A DNA stretch of 64,000 nucleotides from Burkholderiales bacterium 67-32 (GTDB lineage: Bacteria > Pseudomonadota > Gammaproteobacteria > Burkholderiales > Burkholderiaceae_B). Within the stretch, counting starts at the first letter, position 1. Each line of letters opens with the position of its first letter. Positions 16,358 to 24,939 of the stretch are shown in pieces. The stretch is from the NCBI GenBank assembly GCA_001898625.1, contig MKUP01000014.1:1-64000 (forward strand), given 5' to 3'. The notes under the pieces are model-generated. The model worked only from the letters and a program-made list of their open reading frames with translations, was not told the origin of the DNA and ran no database searches. Both the position numbers and the translations under genes were made by a program.

Positions 16358-17404
16358 CTATTTCATCAATGAATAGCCCGGCATCACCAGCTTGGCGGCG
16401 GGCTGCAGCATGGACGGCGGCAGGAAGCGGGAGGCCGCCATGTCCTTCATCGTGGCGTCGAACTCGGCCAGCGAGACCGAACCGTCGGGACTGCGTCCGC
16501 CGTCGGCGCCGGCCTTGGCCGAGAACGGCGTCACATACTTGGCGGCGATCAGCTTCGGATAGGCCGCGTCGCGGTTGGCCGACCAATTGGCCAGGGCCTG
16601 CTGGTAGTCCTTGCGCCATGCGCAATAGGCCTGGGGATGGGCCTTGATGAACTTGGGCGAAAAGAAGATCAGCAGGCTGGGCTGGCTGGCGCCGCCCGTG
16701 GCCTGGAACGGCGTCATGATGGTCTCCACGCCGCCCGTGGACTTCGCCTTGAACAGGAACTGGCGGGCCAGCCAGGCCACGTCGATCTGGCCGTTGCGCA
16801 AGGCCTGCTCCTGGGCGGGCGGCGGCAGCGACACGAACGAGACGTCGTTCGGCTTCATGCCGGCGCGCCGCAGCGCGCTCTTGACCCAGTATTCACTAAT
16901 GGTATTGGGTCCGTAGTAGCCGACCTTCTTGCCCTTGAAGTCCTTGATGTCGCGGATATTGCCGCTGGACAGCGACGCGAACGCGCCTTCGTTGTCGGCC
17001 TCGTTGACCTGGACCAGCGAGGCGACCGCCCGCGCATCGATGCCCACATGCACCGCCGCCACCAGCGAGGGAAAACTGATCGTGCCGGCATCGATCTGTC
17101 CGGCCTGGAAAGCCGTCATGCGGTCCGTCGAGGTGAACTCCGTGACCTGCATGGTGTAGAACTTGCCATTGCCGGGATAGCTGGCCTGGTCCGCCCACAG
17201 CAGCGCCAACGGCTCCTCGCCGCCGCCGGTCGTGCCATAGCGGATGGCGGCCGGCGGGGACTTGGCCGCGGACAGGTCCACCGCCGCGCAGGCATCGCCT
17301 TCGGCGGCAAGCGCAGGCAAGGCAGCGGCCGACAGCGCCAGGATCGACAGCATCCGCGTAGCGCAGATCGATGAAGGAAAAACACCAAGGGATAAAGCCG
17401 GCAT
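16358..17404 (-). CDS. NMT1/THI5-like ABC substrate-binding protein
   Basis: 348-aa periplasmic receptor feeding the adjacent importer. The ATG at 17404 has AGGAG seven bases upstream, far better than the upstream frame extension. The signal peptide is MLSILALSAAALPALAAE. Family features are TGGGEEPLALLWADQA, FQAGQIDAGTISFPSLV, FKGKKVGYYGPNTISEYW and ALRNGQIDVAWLARQF, as in NMT1/SsuA-like proteins. It is the first gene of the operon, encoded behind an AT-rich promoter region with two palindromes. The ligand is unknown; a phenolic or heteroaromatic compound would fit the downstream monooxygenase. Confidence 0.88.
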   Translation of the reverse strand: MPALSLGVFPSSICATRMLSILALSAAALPALAAEGDACAAVDLSAAKSPPAAIRYGTTGGGEEPLALLWADQASYPGNGKFYTMQVTEFTSTDRMTAFQAGQIDAGTISFPSLVAAVHVGIDARAVASLVQVNEADNEGAFASLSSGNIRDIKDFKGKKVGYYGPNTISEYWVKSALRRAGMKPNDVSFVSLPPPAQEQALRNGQIDVAWLARQFLFKAKSTGGVETIMTPFQATGGASQPSLLIFFSPKFIKAHPQAYCAWRKDYQQALANWSANRDAAYPKLIAAKYVTPFSAKAGADGGRSPDGSVSLAEFDATMKDMAASRFLPPSMLQPAAKLVMPGYSLMK

Positions 17405-17426
17405 CGCAGATCTCCTGGATCGGATG

Positions 17427-17479
17427 GAATGCAACAGGATGCATTCTGCGATTTTTTATTTGATACAGTCAAATAAAAA
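17427..17479 (-). promoter_or_regulatory. Importer operon promoter region with two palindromes
   Basis: Two inverted repeats lie upstream of the binding-protein gene. TTTTTATTTGA (17453-17463) and TCAAATAAAAA (17469-17479) form 11-bp perfect arms around five bases. GAATGCA (17427-17433) and TGCATTC (17440-17446) form 7-bp arms around six. On the minus strand a TTGACT lies inside the first palindrome and could be a -35 element, with CAGAAT about 18 bp on. The whole gap 17405-17624 is AT-rich and holds no gene. Confidence 0.5.
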
Positions 17480-17624
17480 TGAGCTGGAGTTTTCCCTAAC
17501 GACATATCCTAAAATTCTGGGGAAACCTCTTTATTTCCCAATAAATCAAAGACTTTACGCAACACAACCGACCTTGAATCCGCCATCAATTAAATGATTA
17601 AGTCAAATTTCAAGACATGGACCG

Positions 17625-18839
17625 CTAATCCACCAACTGCCGGGCCCGGGCAATGAAGCCATCCAGGCGGGCGTAGACGACGGCAAGCTCGCTCTCGGGC
17701 AGGTCCCCCACCACGTGCCGATTGCGGGCCGCCGCCGCATCCGCCAGGCGCCGGCGCATGCCCTCGCCTTCCCCGGTCAGCGTCAGCACGGTCTCGCGGC
17801 TGTCTTCCTCGCCGCGCCGGCGTTCGACGAATCCGCGCTCGACCAACCCGGACACCGTCCGGCTCATCTGCCCGGCATCCAGCATCGCGTGGTAGGCCAA
17901 CTCGCCGATGGAGACCGGTTCGAACGCCCCCAGCAGCGTGACCGCCAGCCATTCGACCTGCGAGAGCCCGTATTCCGCCTTGGCGAACTGCACCGCGCTG
18001 CGGGTCAGCACCCGGCTGAGCGCGTTGACGCGCGGCGCCAGCAGGCCGAAGCGATGGAAGGAGAACTCCTTGAGATGGGACACGCCGCGGCCGCCGGCCG
18101 CCGGCTCACGCCCCGGCGCCTCGGCGCGCAGCCACAGGAACTCGCGCACCTCGTCGGGGGTCGGCCGACGCCCCGCCAGCGTGGGCAGCAGCCTTTCGTA
18201 GTAGCGCAGGCGGATCGCATGATCCCGGCGCGCCCCACCCTGGGTCGCCACCAGGCTGCGCCCGGCGAAGCGCCCGAAACGCCGCATCTCGCGCACCAGG
18301 AACTCCGCGATCCGCAGCAAGTCGGGCTCATGGACCGCATCGAAACCGGCGAACCGCAGCTCCGCTGCCCGGCGCGCGCCCTTCGCGCGCCGCTGCGCAC
18401 CCTCTCCGCCCAGCACCTGTGCCCGCTGGGCTTCGGAAAAATCCTCGAACGCGGACTCGAACACTTCCCACATTTCGAGCACCGACAACACGAAACGGGC
18501 ATCGTCCGGCGACGCCGACGAGGACGCCGGACTGTACAGCCCGCCCATCTCCAGGTCGGCGGCCCAGTGGTTGCCCGTGGCGAACCCCCGGCACACGGCA
18601 TCCACCCGCTCCGCCGGCGCACCCAGGTGGCGGAACAGGTCGCCCATGAAGGCCATCAGAGTCTTCTCGCCGTCGCTGAACCGGGGACCGCCGGCGGGGG
18701 CCCCCGCCAGGCCGCGCTCGATCAACGCCCTGACCGCCTGCGCCCGCGACGCGCCCGCCATGTGCGCGTCGCGCCAGGCATCGATGGCGGCCGCGGACGG
18801 CTCGTCCAGGCGCATTTCGAAACGTTCGGTCTTGGCCAT
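17625..18839 (-). CDS. RHH-YfbU-MarR fusion transcriptional regulator
   Basis: 404-aa three-part protein. Residues 1-45 (RFEMRLDEPSAAAIDAWRD, SRAQAVRALIERGL) look like a ribbon-helix-helix DNA-binding domain. Residues about 53-235 match the YfbU family: SVLEMWEVFESAF, LRFAGFDAVHEPDLLRIAEF and RYYERLLPTLAGRRPTPDEV align by eye with the central and C-terminal parts of E. coli YfbU. Residues about 258-404 are a MarR winged helix, with GLSQVEWLAVTLLGAF, AGQMSRTVSGLVERGFVERR and the wing RRGEEDSRETVLTLT. MarR proteins are normally about 150 aa, so this is a true multidomain fusion. It is divergent from the efflux operon and close to the ABC importer, so either could be its target. GGAGG lies seven bases before the ATG. 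Confidence 0.8.
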   Translation of the reverse strand: MAKTERFEMRLDEPSAAAIDAWRDAHMAGASRAQAVRALIERGLAGAPAGGPRFSDGEKTLMAFMGDLFRHLGAPAERVDAVCRGFATGNHWAADLEMGGLYSPASSSASPDDARFVLSVLEMWEVFESAFEDFSEAQRAQVLGGEGAQRRAKGARRAAELRFAGFDAVHEPDLLRIAEFLVREMRRFGRFAGRSLVATQGGARRDHAIRLRYYERLLPTLAGRRPTPDEVREFLWLRAEAPGREPAAGGRGVSHLKEFSFHRFGLLAPRVNALSRVLTRSAVQFAKAEYGLSQVEWLAVTLLGAFEPVSIGELAYHAMLDAGQMSRTVSGLVERGFVERRRGEEDSRETVLTLTGEGEGMRRRLADAAAARNRHVVGDLPESELAVVYARLDGFIARARQLVD

Positions 18840-18850
18840 GCCGATTACCT

Positions 18851-18887
18851 CCGTAATTTGTACGGCATTCTACCGTATTCCTTACGG
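18851..18887. promoter_or_regulatory. Twin CCGTA-N5-TACGG operator
   Basis: Two 15-bp palindromes, each CCGTA, five bases, TACGG: 18851-18865 and 18873-18887. Their centres are 22 bp apart, about two helical turns. The first contains the Shine-Dalgarno sequence of the fusion regulator starting at 18839. Tandem palindromes on one face of the helix suit an RHH protein, so autoregulation by that regulator is the simplest reading. Confidence 0.6.
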
Positions 18888-18932
18888 GAGCCGCCGGAAC
18901 GGGACGCGAGGTGCCACACCTGTGGACTTCGC

Positions 18933-18946
18933 TGACAGTTTTGTCA
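18933..18946 (+). promoter_or_regulatory. CusR/CopR-like box upstream of the efflux operon
   Basis: TGACAGTTTTGTCA, a near-perfect inverted repeat one base different from TGACAA-NN-TTGTCA, the core of the box bound by CusR/CopR-family response regulators. It lies 63 bp before the efflux operon start (19009). The last genes of that operon encode a regulator and kinase of that family, so it is a likely autoregulatory site. Confidence 0.55.
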
Positions 18947-19008
18947 TTTCCCCGTCAGCGATTTGTTACCCGGCAATTTCTACAGTGGGCTGACCAACGA
19001 GGTTGTCC

Positions 19009-20541
19009 ATGTCCATTTTCCAGATACAGACCGCCAGACGGAGGCGGCGCGGCGTCTCTCGCCTCTTCGCATGGCCCGGTCTGCTCATCGCCGGCGCCCT
19101 GGCCGGCTGCGCCGTGGGGCCGGACTACGTCCGCCCGGCGCCCCCGGATGACGCCACCAACCAGGCTGCGTTCAAGGAAGACGGCGCCTGGCGCACGGCC
19201 ATGCCCAGCGCGCCTGACCCCGACCAGCCCTGGTGGCGGGCCTACGGCGACAGCCGCCTGGACACGCTGCTCGAACAGGCCAATGCCGCCAACCAGACGC
19301 TGGCGCAGGCCCAGGCCCAGTACCGCGCGGCCCAGGCCCTGGTACAGGGCGCGCAGGCGGCCTACTTTCCCGTCGTGGGCGCCAGCGCCTCGGCCCAGCG
19401 CGCGCGCACCGTCAGCGGCGGCCGCAGCACCCTGGGCAACGGCCACGCCTGGTCGATCAATGCGTCGTGGGAGCCCGACTTCTGGGGCAGCGTGAGCCGC
19501 GGCGTGGAGTCCGCCGCCGACAGCGCCCAGGCCAGCGCCGCCGACCTGGCCGCCGCGCGGCTTGCCGTGCAGGCCAGCGTGGTCAACGACTACCTGCAAC
19601 TGCGCATCCTGGATCGCCAGCAGGCGCTTTATGCGCGCACCATCGAGGCCTATGGCAAGTCCCTGCAACTCGCGCAGGCACAGTTCCGCGCCGGCGTGGC
19701 GACCCAGGCCGACGTCTCGCTCGCCGAAAGCACGCTGGCCGCCGCGCAGGCGCAGGCCATCGACGTGAACCTCACGCGGCGCCAGCTCGAACATGCGCTG
19801 GCCGTGCTGCTGGGCCGCACCCCCTCGGACTTCACCCTGGCCGCGAACGACGGCGCCGAGCTGCCCACGCTGCCGGTCGTGCCGCCCGGCCTGCCTTCGC
19901 AACTACTGGAGCGCCGCCCCGACATCGCCGGCGCGGAGCGTCGCGTGGCGGCCGCCAACGCCCAGATCGGCGTGGCGCAGGCGGCGTTCTACCCGAACCT
20001 GACGCTCAATGCGTCCGGCGGCAATACCGGCATCGGACTCGGCCTGGCAAGCTGGACCGCCGCGCCCGGCAAGGTATGGGCGCTGGGCCTGGCGCTGGCC
20101 GGGAACATTTTCGACGGCGGCGCGCGCAGCGCCGGCGTGGCGCGCGCCCGGGCCAGCTTCGACGCGGCCGCCGCCACCTACCGCCAGACGGTGCTGAACG
20201 GATTCCAGGAAGTGGAGGACAACCTGGCGGCCGTCCATGCGCTGCGCCAGGAATACGACGCCGACCTGCGCGCCGTCCAGGCCGCGCGGCGGGCCGAACG
20301 CGTGACGCTCAGTCAGTACCGCGCCGGCACCGCCACCTATACCAGCGTCATCACCGCTCAGGCGCTCGCGCTCACCAACGAACGCAACTCGCTACAGGCG
20401 CAGGGACGCGCCCTCGCCTCCAGCGTCGCGCTGGTGAAGGCCCTGGGCGGTGGCTGGACCACCGACCGGCTGCCGCGCGACACCGCCGCGAGCCGCCAGG
20501 AAATCGCCGCAGATTCGAAGGACACGCATCATGAAGATTGA
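19009..20541 (+). CDS. RND efflux outer-membrane lipoprotein (OprM/NodT family)
   Basis: 510-aa TolC-like channel of a tripartite efflux pump. The N-terminus has an Arg-rich n-region and lipobox LAGCAVGPDYVRP. NodT-family signatures include WWRAYGDSRLDTLLEQA, SWEPDFWGSVSRGVESA, LLERRPDIAGAERRVAAANA and AFYPNLTLNASGG, present in both structural repeats. The ATG at 19009 has GAGG six bases upstream; an in-frame TTG six bases earlier is less likely. The gene overlaps the adaptor gene by 11 bp. It is the first gene of a five-gene operon, an unusual order because the outer-membrane gene is often last. Confidence 0.95.
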   Translation: MSIFQIQTARRRRRGVSRLFAWPGLLIAGALAGCAVGPDYVRPAPPDDATNQAAFKEDGAWRTAMPSAPDPDQPWWRAYGDSRLDTLLEQANAANQTLAQAQAQYRAAQALVQGAQAAYFPVVGASASAQRARTVSGGRSTLGNGHAWSINASWEPDFWGSVSRGVESAADSAQASAADLAAARLAVQASVVNDYLQLRILDRQQALYARTIEAYGKSLQLAQAQFRAGVATQADVSLAESTLAAAQAQAIDVNLTRRQLEHALAVLLGRTPSDFTLAANDGAELPTLPVVPPGLPSQLLERRPDIAGAERRVAAANAQIGVAQAAFYPNLTLNASGGNTGIGLGLASWTAAPGKVWALGLALAGNIFDGGARSAGVARARASFDAAAATYRQTVLNGFQEVEDNLAAVHALRQEYDADLRAVQAARRAERVTLSQYRAGTATYTSVITAQALALTNERNSLQAQGRALASSVALVKALGGGWTTDRLPRDTAASRQEIAADSKDTHHED

Positions 20542-21739
20542 TCACGACCAGGCCCCCGGAAACGCGGCGCCGGTGGCCGGACATTCCGGCAAGACGCGCT
20601 TCAAGACCTGGGGACTGGCGGCGGTGGCCGCCGCCATCGCGCTGGCGGTCGCTTTCCCGCCATGGCAGGCCCAGTCGCAGGAGCCGCCGTCCGGCGGTGC
20701 CCGCGCGGGCGCCACCGCCAAGGTGCCGGTGCATACGGCGCTCGTGCGGGAGATGGACATGCCGGTCGCGGTAACCGGCATGGGCACGGTCGTGACCGTC
20801 GCGTCGGTGACCGTGCGCACGCGCGTGGACGGCCAGCTCGACCGAGTGGAGTTCAAGGAAGGCCAGGACGTCAAGGCCGGGCAGGTGCTGGCCCGCCTGG
20901 ACGCACGCACCTACGAGGCGCAGTTGCAGCAGGTCCAGGCGCAGCGCGCCCGGGACGAGGCCCTGCTGGCCAACGCCAGGGTGGACCTGCAACGCTACAC
21001 GGAACTGATCCGCGACGAAGCCACCACGCGCCAGACGCTGGAGACGCAGCAATCGCTGGTGCGCCAGCTCGAGGCTACGGTGCGCAACGACGCCGCGCAG
21101 GAGAACCTCGCGCGCGTGAACCTGGGCTTCACCACCATCGCCTCGCCCATCTCCGGCCGGATAGGCGCGCGGCTGGTCGACCCGGGCAACATCGTCCACG
21201 CCAGCGACGCCGGCGGCCTGCTGGTGGTGAACCAGATCGATCCGATCGCGCTGCAGTTCACCCTGCCGCAGGAACAGTTCCAGGCGGTGAACCGCGCCAT
21301 CAATTCGGGCCGCGCGCTCCAGGTACAAGCGCTGGATCCGGGCACGCGCGAGGTGCTGGCCACGGGCGAACTCACCCTTTTGAACAACCAGATCGACATC
21401 GCCACCGGGACCATCTCGCTGAAGGCGCGCTTCGCCAATCCGCAGCACAAACTCTGGCCCGGCCAGTCCGCCAATGCGCGGCTGGTGCTGGGCGACGAGC
21501 CGCACGCGCTGGTCGTGCCCAACTCCGTGGTCCAGCGCGGCCAGGACGGACTGTTCGCCTACGTGGTGGACGGGCAAGGCAAGGCGCAGGTGCAGCCGAT
21601 CGAAGTCCGCGGCGCCGACGGCAACCTGACGGTGGTGACCAAGGGCTTGCAGGCGGGCCAGCGCGTGGTGTCCGACGGCCAGTACCGCCTGACGCCGGGC
21701 GCCGACGTGGTGGAAGCCCGCCAGGGGAACCCGGCATGA
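20531..21739 (+). CDS. RND efflux periplasmic adaptor (MdtA-like)
   Basis: 402-aa membrane-fusion protein linking pump and channel. One N-terminal membrane segment (WGLAAVAAAIALAVAFPPW) anchors it. The lipoyl half-motifs are VRTRVDGQLDRVEFKEGQDV and ARVNLGFTTIASPISGRIGA. Between them is a helical hairpin (YEAQLQQVQAQRARDEALL to QQSLVRQLEATV), followed by beta-barrel and membrane-proximal parts (LVVPNSVVQRGQDGLFAYVV). The pattern is closest to MdtA/MuxA. The stop overlaps the pump start as ATGA. Confidence 0.94.
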   Translation: MKIDHDQAPGNAAPVAGHSGKTRFKTWGLAAVAAAIALAVAFPPWQAQSQEPPSGGARAGATAKVPVHTALVREMDMPVAVTGMGTVVTVASVTVRTRVDGQLDRVEFKEGQDVKAGQVLARLDARTYEAQLQQVQAQRARDEALLANARVDLQRYTELIRDEATTRQTLETQQSLVRQLEATVRNDAAQENLARVNLGFTTIASPISGRIGARLVDPGNIVHASDAGGLLVVNQIDPIALQFTLPQEQFQAVNRAINSGRALQVQALDPGTREVLATGELTLLNNQIDIATGTISLKARFANPQHKLWPGQSANARLVLGDEPHALVVPNSVVQRGQDGLFAYVVDGQGKAQVQPIEVRGADGNLTVVTKGLQAGQRVVSDGQYRLTPGADVVEARQGNPA

Positions 21740-24700
21740 ACATCTCGGAAGTCTTCATCCGGCGCCCCATAGGCACCACCCTGCTGGCGGTGGCGCTGCT
21801 GCTGATCGGGATCGCGGCCTGGCCCCTGCTGCCGGTGGCTCCGCTGCCGCAGGTGGACTTCCCGACCATCCAGGTCACGGGCCGGCTGCCGGGCGCGAGT
21901 CCGGAAACCATGGCCTCGAACGTGGCCCAGCCCCTGGAGCGCCAGTTCTCGCTGATCCCGGGCCTGACGCAGATGACCTCGACCAGTTCGCTCGGCCTGT
22001 CGCAGATCACGCTGCAATTCGACCTGGCGCGCAACATCGACGGCGCGGCGCTGGACGTGCAGTCGGCCATCAACGCGGCAACGGGCCAGCTCCCGAAAAC
22101 GCTGCCGACCCCGCCCACCTTCCGCAAGATCAACCCGGCCGATTCGCCGGTGCTGATCCTGGGCGTGCAATCGAAAGTGCTGCCACTCACGCAGGTGGAC
22201 GACAGCGCCGAGAACATCCTGGCCCAGCAGATCTCGCGCATCCAGGGCGTCGGCCTCGTGACCGTGTTCGGCCAGCAGAAGCCGGCCGTGCGCATCCAGG
22301 CCGAGCCCGCCAAGCTCAAGGCGCTGGGCCTGAGCCTGGAGGACATACGCGGCGTGATCGCCAACACCACGGTCAGCGCGCCGACGGGCACCATAGACGG
22401 GGCGTCGCAGGCGTTCAACGTCTACACGAACGACCAGCTCTTCAAGGCCGAGCCCTGGAACAACGTGGTCCTGGCCTGGCGCAACGGCGCGCCGATCCGC
22501 GTGCGCGACATAGGCGTGGCGGTCGACGGCCCCGAGAACGCCAAGGTGTCCGCCTGGGCCTTCGCCGGCCCCGCGGCCGACCGGGACAACGACATCGCCA
22601 ACGGCCGCACCATTCTGCTGGCCATCACCAAGATGCCCGGGGCGAACGTGATCGAGACGGTGGACCGCATCCAGGCCGCCATGCCCACGCTCAAGGCCAG
22701 CATCCCGCCCAGCATCACCGTGAACACGCTGGTCGACCGCACCCAGACCATCCGGGCCTCGGTCAAGGACGTGGAATTCACGCTGCTACTGTCCATCGCC
22801 CTGGTCGTGGCCGTCATCTTCGTGTTCCTGCGCAACGTGGCGGTCACCCTCATCCCCAGCCTGACCGTGCCGCTCGCCATCCTGGGCACGTCCGCCGTCA
22901 TGTACGTGGTCGGCTACAGCCTGGACAACCTGTCGCTGATGGCGCTGACGATAGCCGTGGGCTTCGTGGTGGACGACGCGATCGTGATGCTGGAGAACAT
23001 CTACCGGCACATCGAGGACGGAATGCGGCCCTTGCAGGCCGCCTTGCAGGGATCGCGCGAGATCGGCTTCACCATCATCTCGATCTCCGTCTCGCTGGTG
23101 GCGGTATTCATTCCCCTGCTGCTCATGGGCGGCATCGTGGGCCGCCTGTTCCGCGAGTTCGCGGTCACGGTCACCATCACCATCGCGGTGTCGGTGCTGG
23201 TCTCGCTTACCGTCACGCCCATGCTGTGCGCCAAGTTCCTGCACAACGAGGACAAGGACGACGAACCCGGCGCGCCGCGCCATCCGCATCACGGCAGGCT
23301 CTACATGTGGTTCGAGCACGGTTTCGAACTCCTGCTCTCGGGCTACCGCCGCGGCCTGGAGGTGGTCCTGCGCCACCGCTTCATCACCCTGCTGAGCTTC
23401 ATCGCCACCGTGACGGCGACCGTGACCCTCTACATCATGATTCCCAAGGGCTTCTTCCCGCAGCAGGACACAGGCTTCATCTTCGGCTCGGCGGTCGCCG
23501 GACAGGACACGTCGTCCGAGGCCATGCACGGACGCATGCTGGCCGTCGCCGACATCGTGCGCCAGGACCCCGACGTGACGGCCTTCGGCATGCAGGCCGG
23601 CGCCAGCACCTTCAACTCCGGCAACATGTTCATCGGCCTGAAGTCGGTCGACGAGGGCCGCGCGGCCACCGCCGACCAGGTGATCGCCCGGCTGCGCCCC
23701 AAGCTGGCGAAGGTGCCCGGCATCACCCTGTACATGCAGGCCGGCCAGGACATCAACGTCGGCGGCCGCATTTCGCGCGCGCAATACCAGTACACGCTGA
23801 CCGACACCAACCTGGAGGAACTGAACGCCTGGACGCCCCGGATCGCCGCCAGGCTGCGCGAACTGCCCGGGCTCGCCGACGTGACCTCGGACCAGCAGAA
23901 TGCCGCCCCCACCGCGCTGGTCACCATCGACCGCGAACGCGCCTCGAGCTACGGCATCACCCCCGCGCTGGTGGATGCGACCATCAACGACGCCATCGGC
24001 CAGCGGCAGGTCGCGCAATACTTCACCCAGCTCAACAGCTATTTCGTGGTGCTGGAAGTCACGCCCGCCCTGCAGAAGGATCCGCGGCTTTTCGACAACC
24101 TCTACCTCACCTCGCCCATCACCGGCCAGCAGATACCGCTGTCCACCTTCGTGAAGATCGACACCACGCACACGGGCTATCTCGCGGTGAACCACCAGGG
24201 CCAGTTCCCGGCGGCGACGATCTCGTTCAACCTGCAGCCCGGCCATTCGCTGGGCCAGGCGGTCGAGGCGATCCAGCAGGCGCAGGCCGAGATGGGCGTG
24301 CCGCCCACGCTGCACGGCAACTTCCAGGGCACGGCCCAGGCCTTCGGCGATTCGCTGCGCACCCAGCCCTACCTGATCGCCGCCGCGCTGGTGGCCGTCT
24401 ACATCGTGCTGGGCCTGCTCTACGAGAGCTACATCCATCCGCTCACCATCCTGTCCACCCTGCCCTCGGCCGGCGTGGGCGCCTTGCTGGCGCTCATGGC
24501 CGGCGGCTACGACCTCAGCGTGATCGCCCTCATCGGCATCATCCTGCTGATCGGGATCGTCAAGAAGAACGGCATCATGATGGTGGACTTCGCGCTGCAT
24601 GCCGAGCGCGACAAAGGGCTGTCGCCGCGCGACGCGATCTTCGAGGCCTGCCTGCTGCGGTTCCGCCCCATCATGATGACGACCATGTGCGCGCTGCTGA

Positions 24701-24939
24701 GCGGCCTGCCGCTCATGCTGGGCCACGGCGCCGGCTCCGAGCTGCGCCGGCCCCTGGGCTACGCCATGGTCGGCGGCCTGCTGCTGTCGCAGGTGCTGAC
24801 GCTGTTCACCACGCCCATCATCTATCTGTACCTGGACGGCGCGCACTACTGGTTCGAGCGCAAGAAAGCGGCCTGGAAGGCCCGCCACGGCCGGGCCGTG
24901 ACAACACCACCGGCGCCCACTACGATAGGTGAACCATGA
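21736..24939 (+). CDS. RND multidrug efflux pump (HAE1 type, MdtB/MdtC-like)
   Basis: 1067-aa inner-membrane proton/drug antiporter, normal length for HAE1 pumps. It starts FIRRPIGTTLLAVALLLIGI as in MdtB/MdtC/MuxB. The proton relay is intact: the Asp pair in GFVVDDAIVMLENIYRHIED near residue 412, and a Lys in GIVKKNGIMMVDFAL near residue 940. The TM4 Asp-Asp marks it as a drug-type HAE1 pump, not a heavy-metal HME pump such as CusA. Only one pump gene is present, whereas MdtBC and MuxBC use two, so it probably works as a homotrimer. Overlaps of 4 bp at both ends show tight coupling. Confidence 0.96.
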   Translation: MNISEVFIRRPIGTTLLAVALLLIGIAAWPLLPVAPLPQVDFPTIQVTGRLPGASPETMASNVAQPLERQFSLIPGLTQMTSTSSLGLSQITLQFDLARNIDGAALDVQSAINAATGQLPKTLPTPPTFRKINPADSPVLILGVQSKVLPLTQVDDSAENILAQQISRIQGVGLVTVFGQQKPAVRIQAEPAKLKALGLSLEDIRGVIANTTVSAPTGTIDGASQAFNVYTNDQLFKAEPWNNVVLAWRNGAPIRVRDIGVAVDGPENAKVSAWAFAGPAADRDNDIANGRTILLAITKMPGANVIETVDRIQAAMPTLKASIPPSITVNTLVDRTQTIRASVKDVEFTLLLSIALVVAVIFVFLRNVAVTLIPSLTVPLAILGTSAVMYVVGYSLDNLSLMALTIAVGFVVDDAIVMLENIYRHIEDGMRPLQAALQGSREIGFTIISISVSLVAVFIPLLLMGGIVGRLFREFAVTVTITIAVSVLVSLTVTPMLCAKFLHNEDKDDEPGAPRHPHHGRLYMWFEHGFELLLSGYRRGLEVVLRHRFITLLSFIATVTATVTLYIMIPKGFFPQQDTGFIFGSAVAGQDTSSEAMHGRMLAVADIVRQDPDVTAFGMQAGASTFNSGNMFIGLKSVDEGRAATADQVIARLRPKLAKVPGITLYMQAGQDINVGGRISRAQYQYTLTDTNLEELNAWTPRIAARLRELPGLADVTSDQQNAAPTALVTIDRERASSYGITPALVDATINDAIGQRQVAQYFTQLNSYFVVLEVTPALQKDPRLFDNLYLTSPITGQQIPLSTFVKIDTTHTGYLAVNHQGQFPAATISFNLQPGHSLGQAVEAIQQAQAEMGVPPTLHGNFQGTAQAFGDSLRTQPYLIAAALVAVYIVLGLLYESYIHPLTILSTLPSAGVGALLALMAGGYDLSVIALIGIILLIGIVKKNGIMMVDFALHAERDKGLSPRDAIFEACLLRFRPIMMTTMCALLSGLPLMLGHGAGSELRRPLGYAMVGGLLLSQVLTLFTTPIIYLYLDGAHYWFERKKAAWKARHGRAVTTPPAPTTIGEP

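Noticed and set aside
22786..24888. A 700-codon open frame on the strand opposite the RND pump
   Set aside because: The codon pattern and protein match the pump on the plus strand; the antisense product is low-complexity His/Arg/Gln-rich, a typical high-GC shadow.
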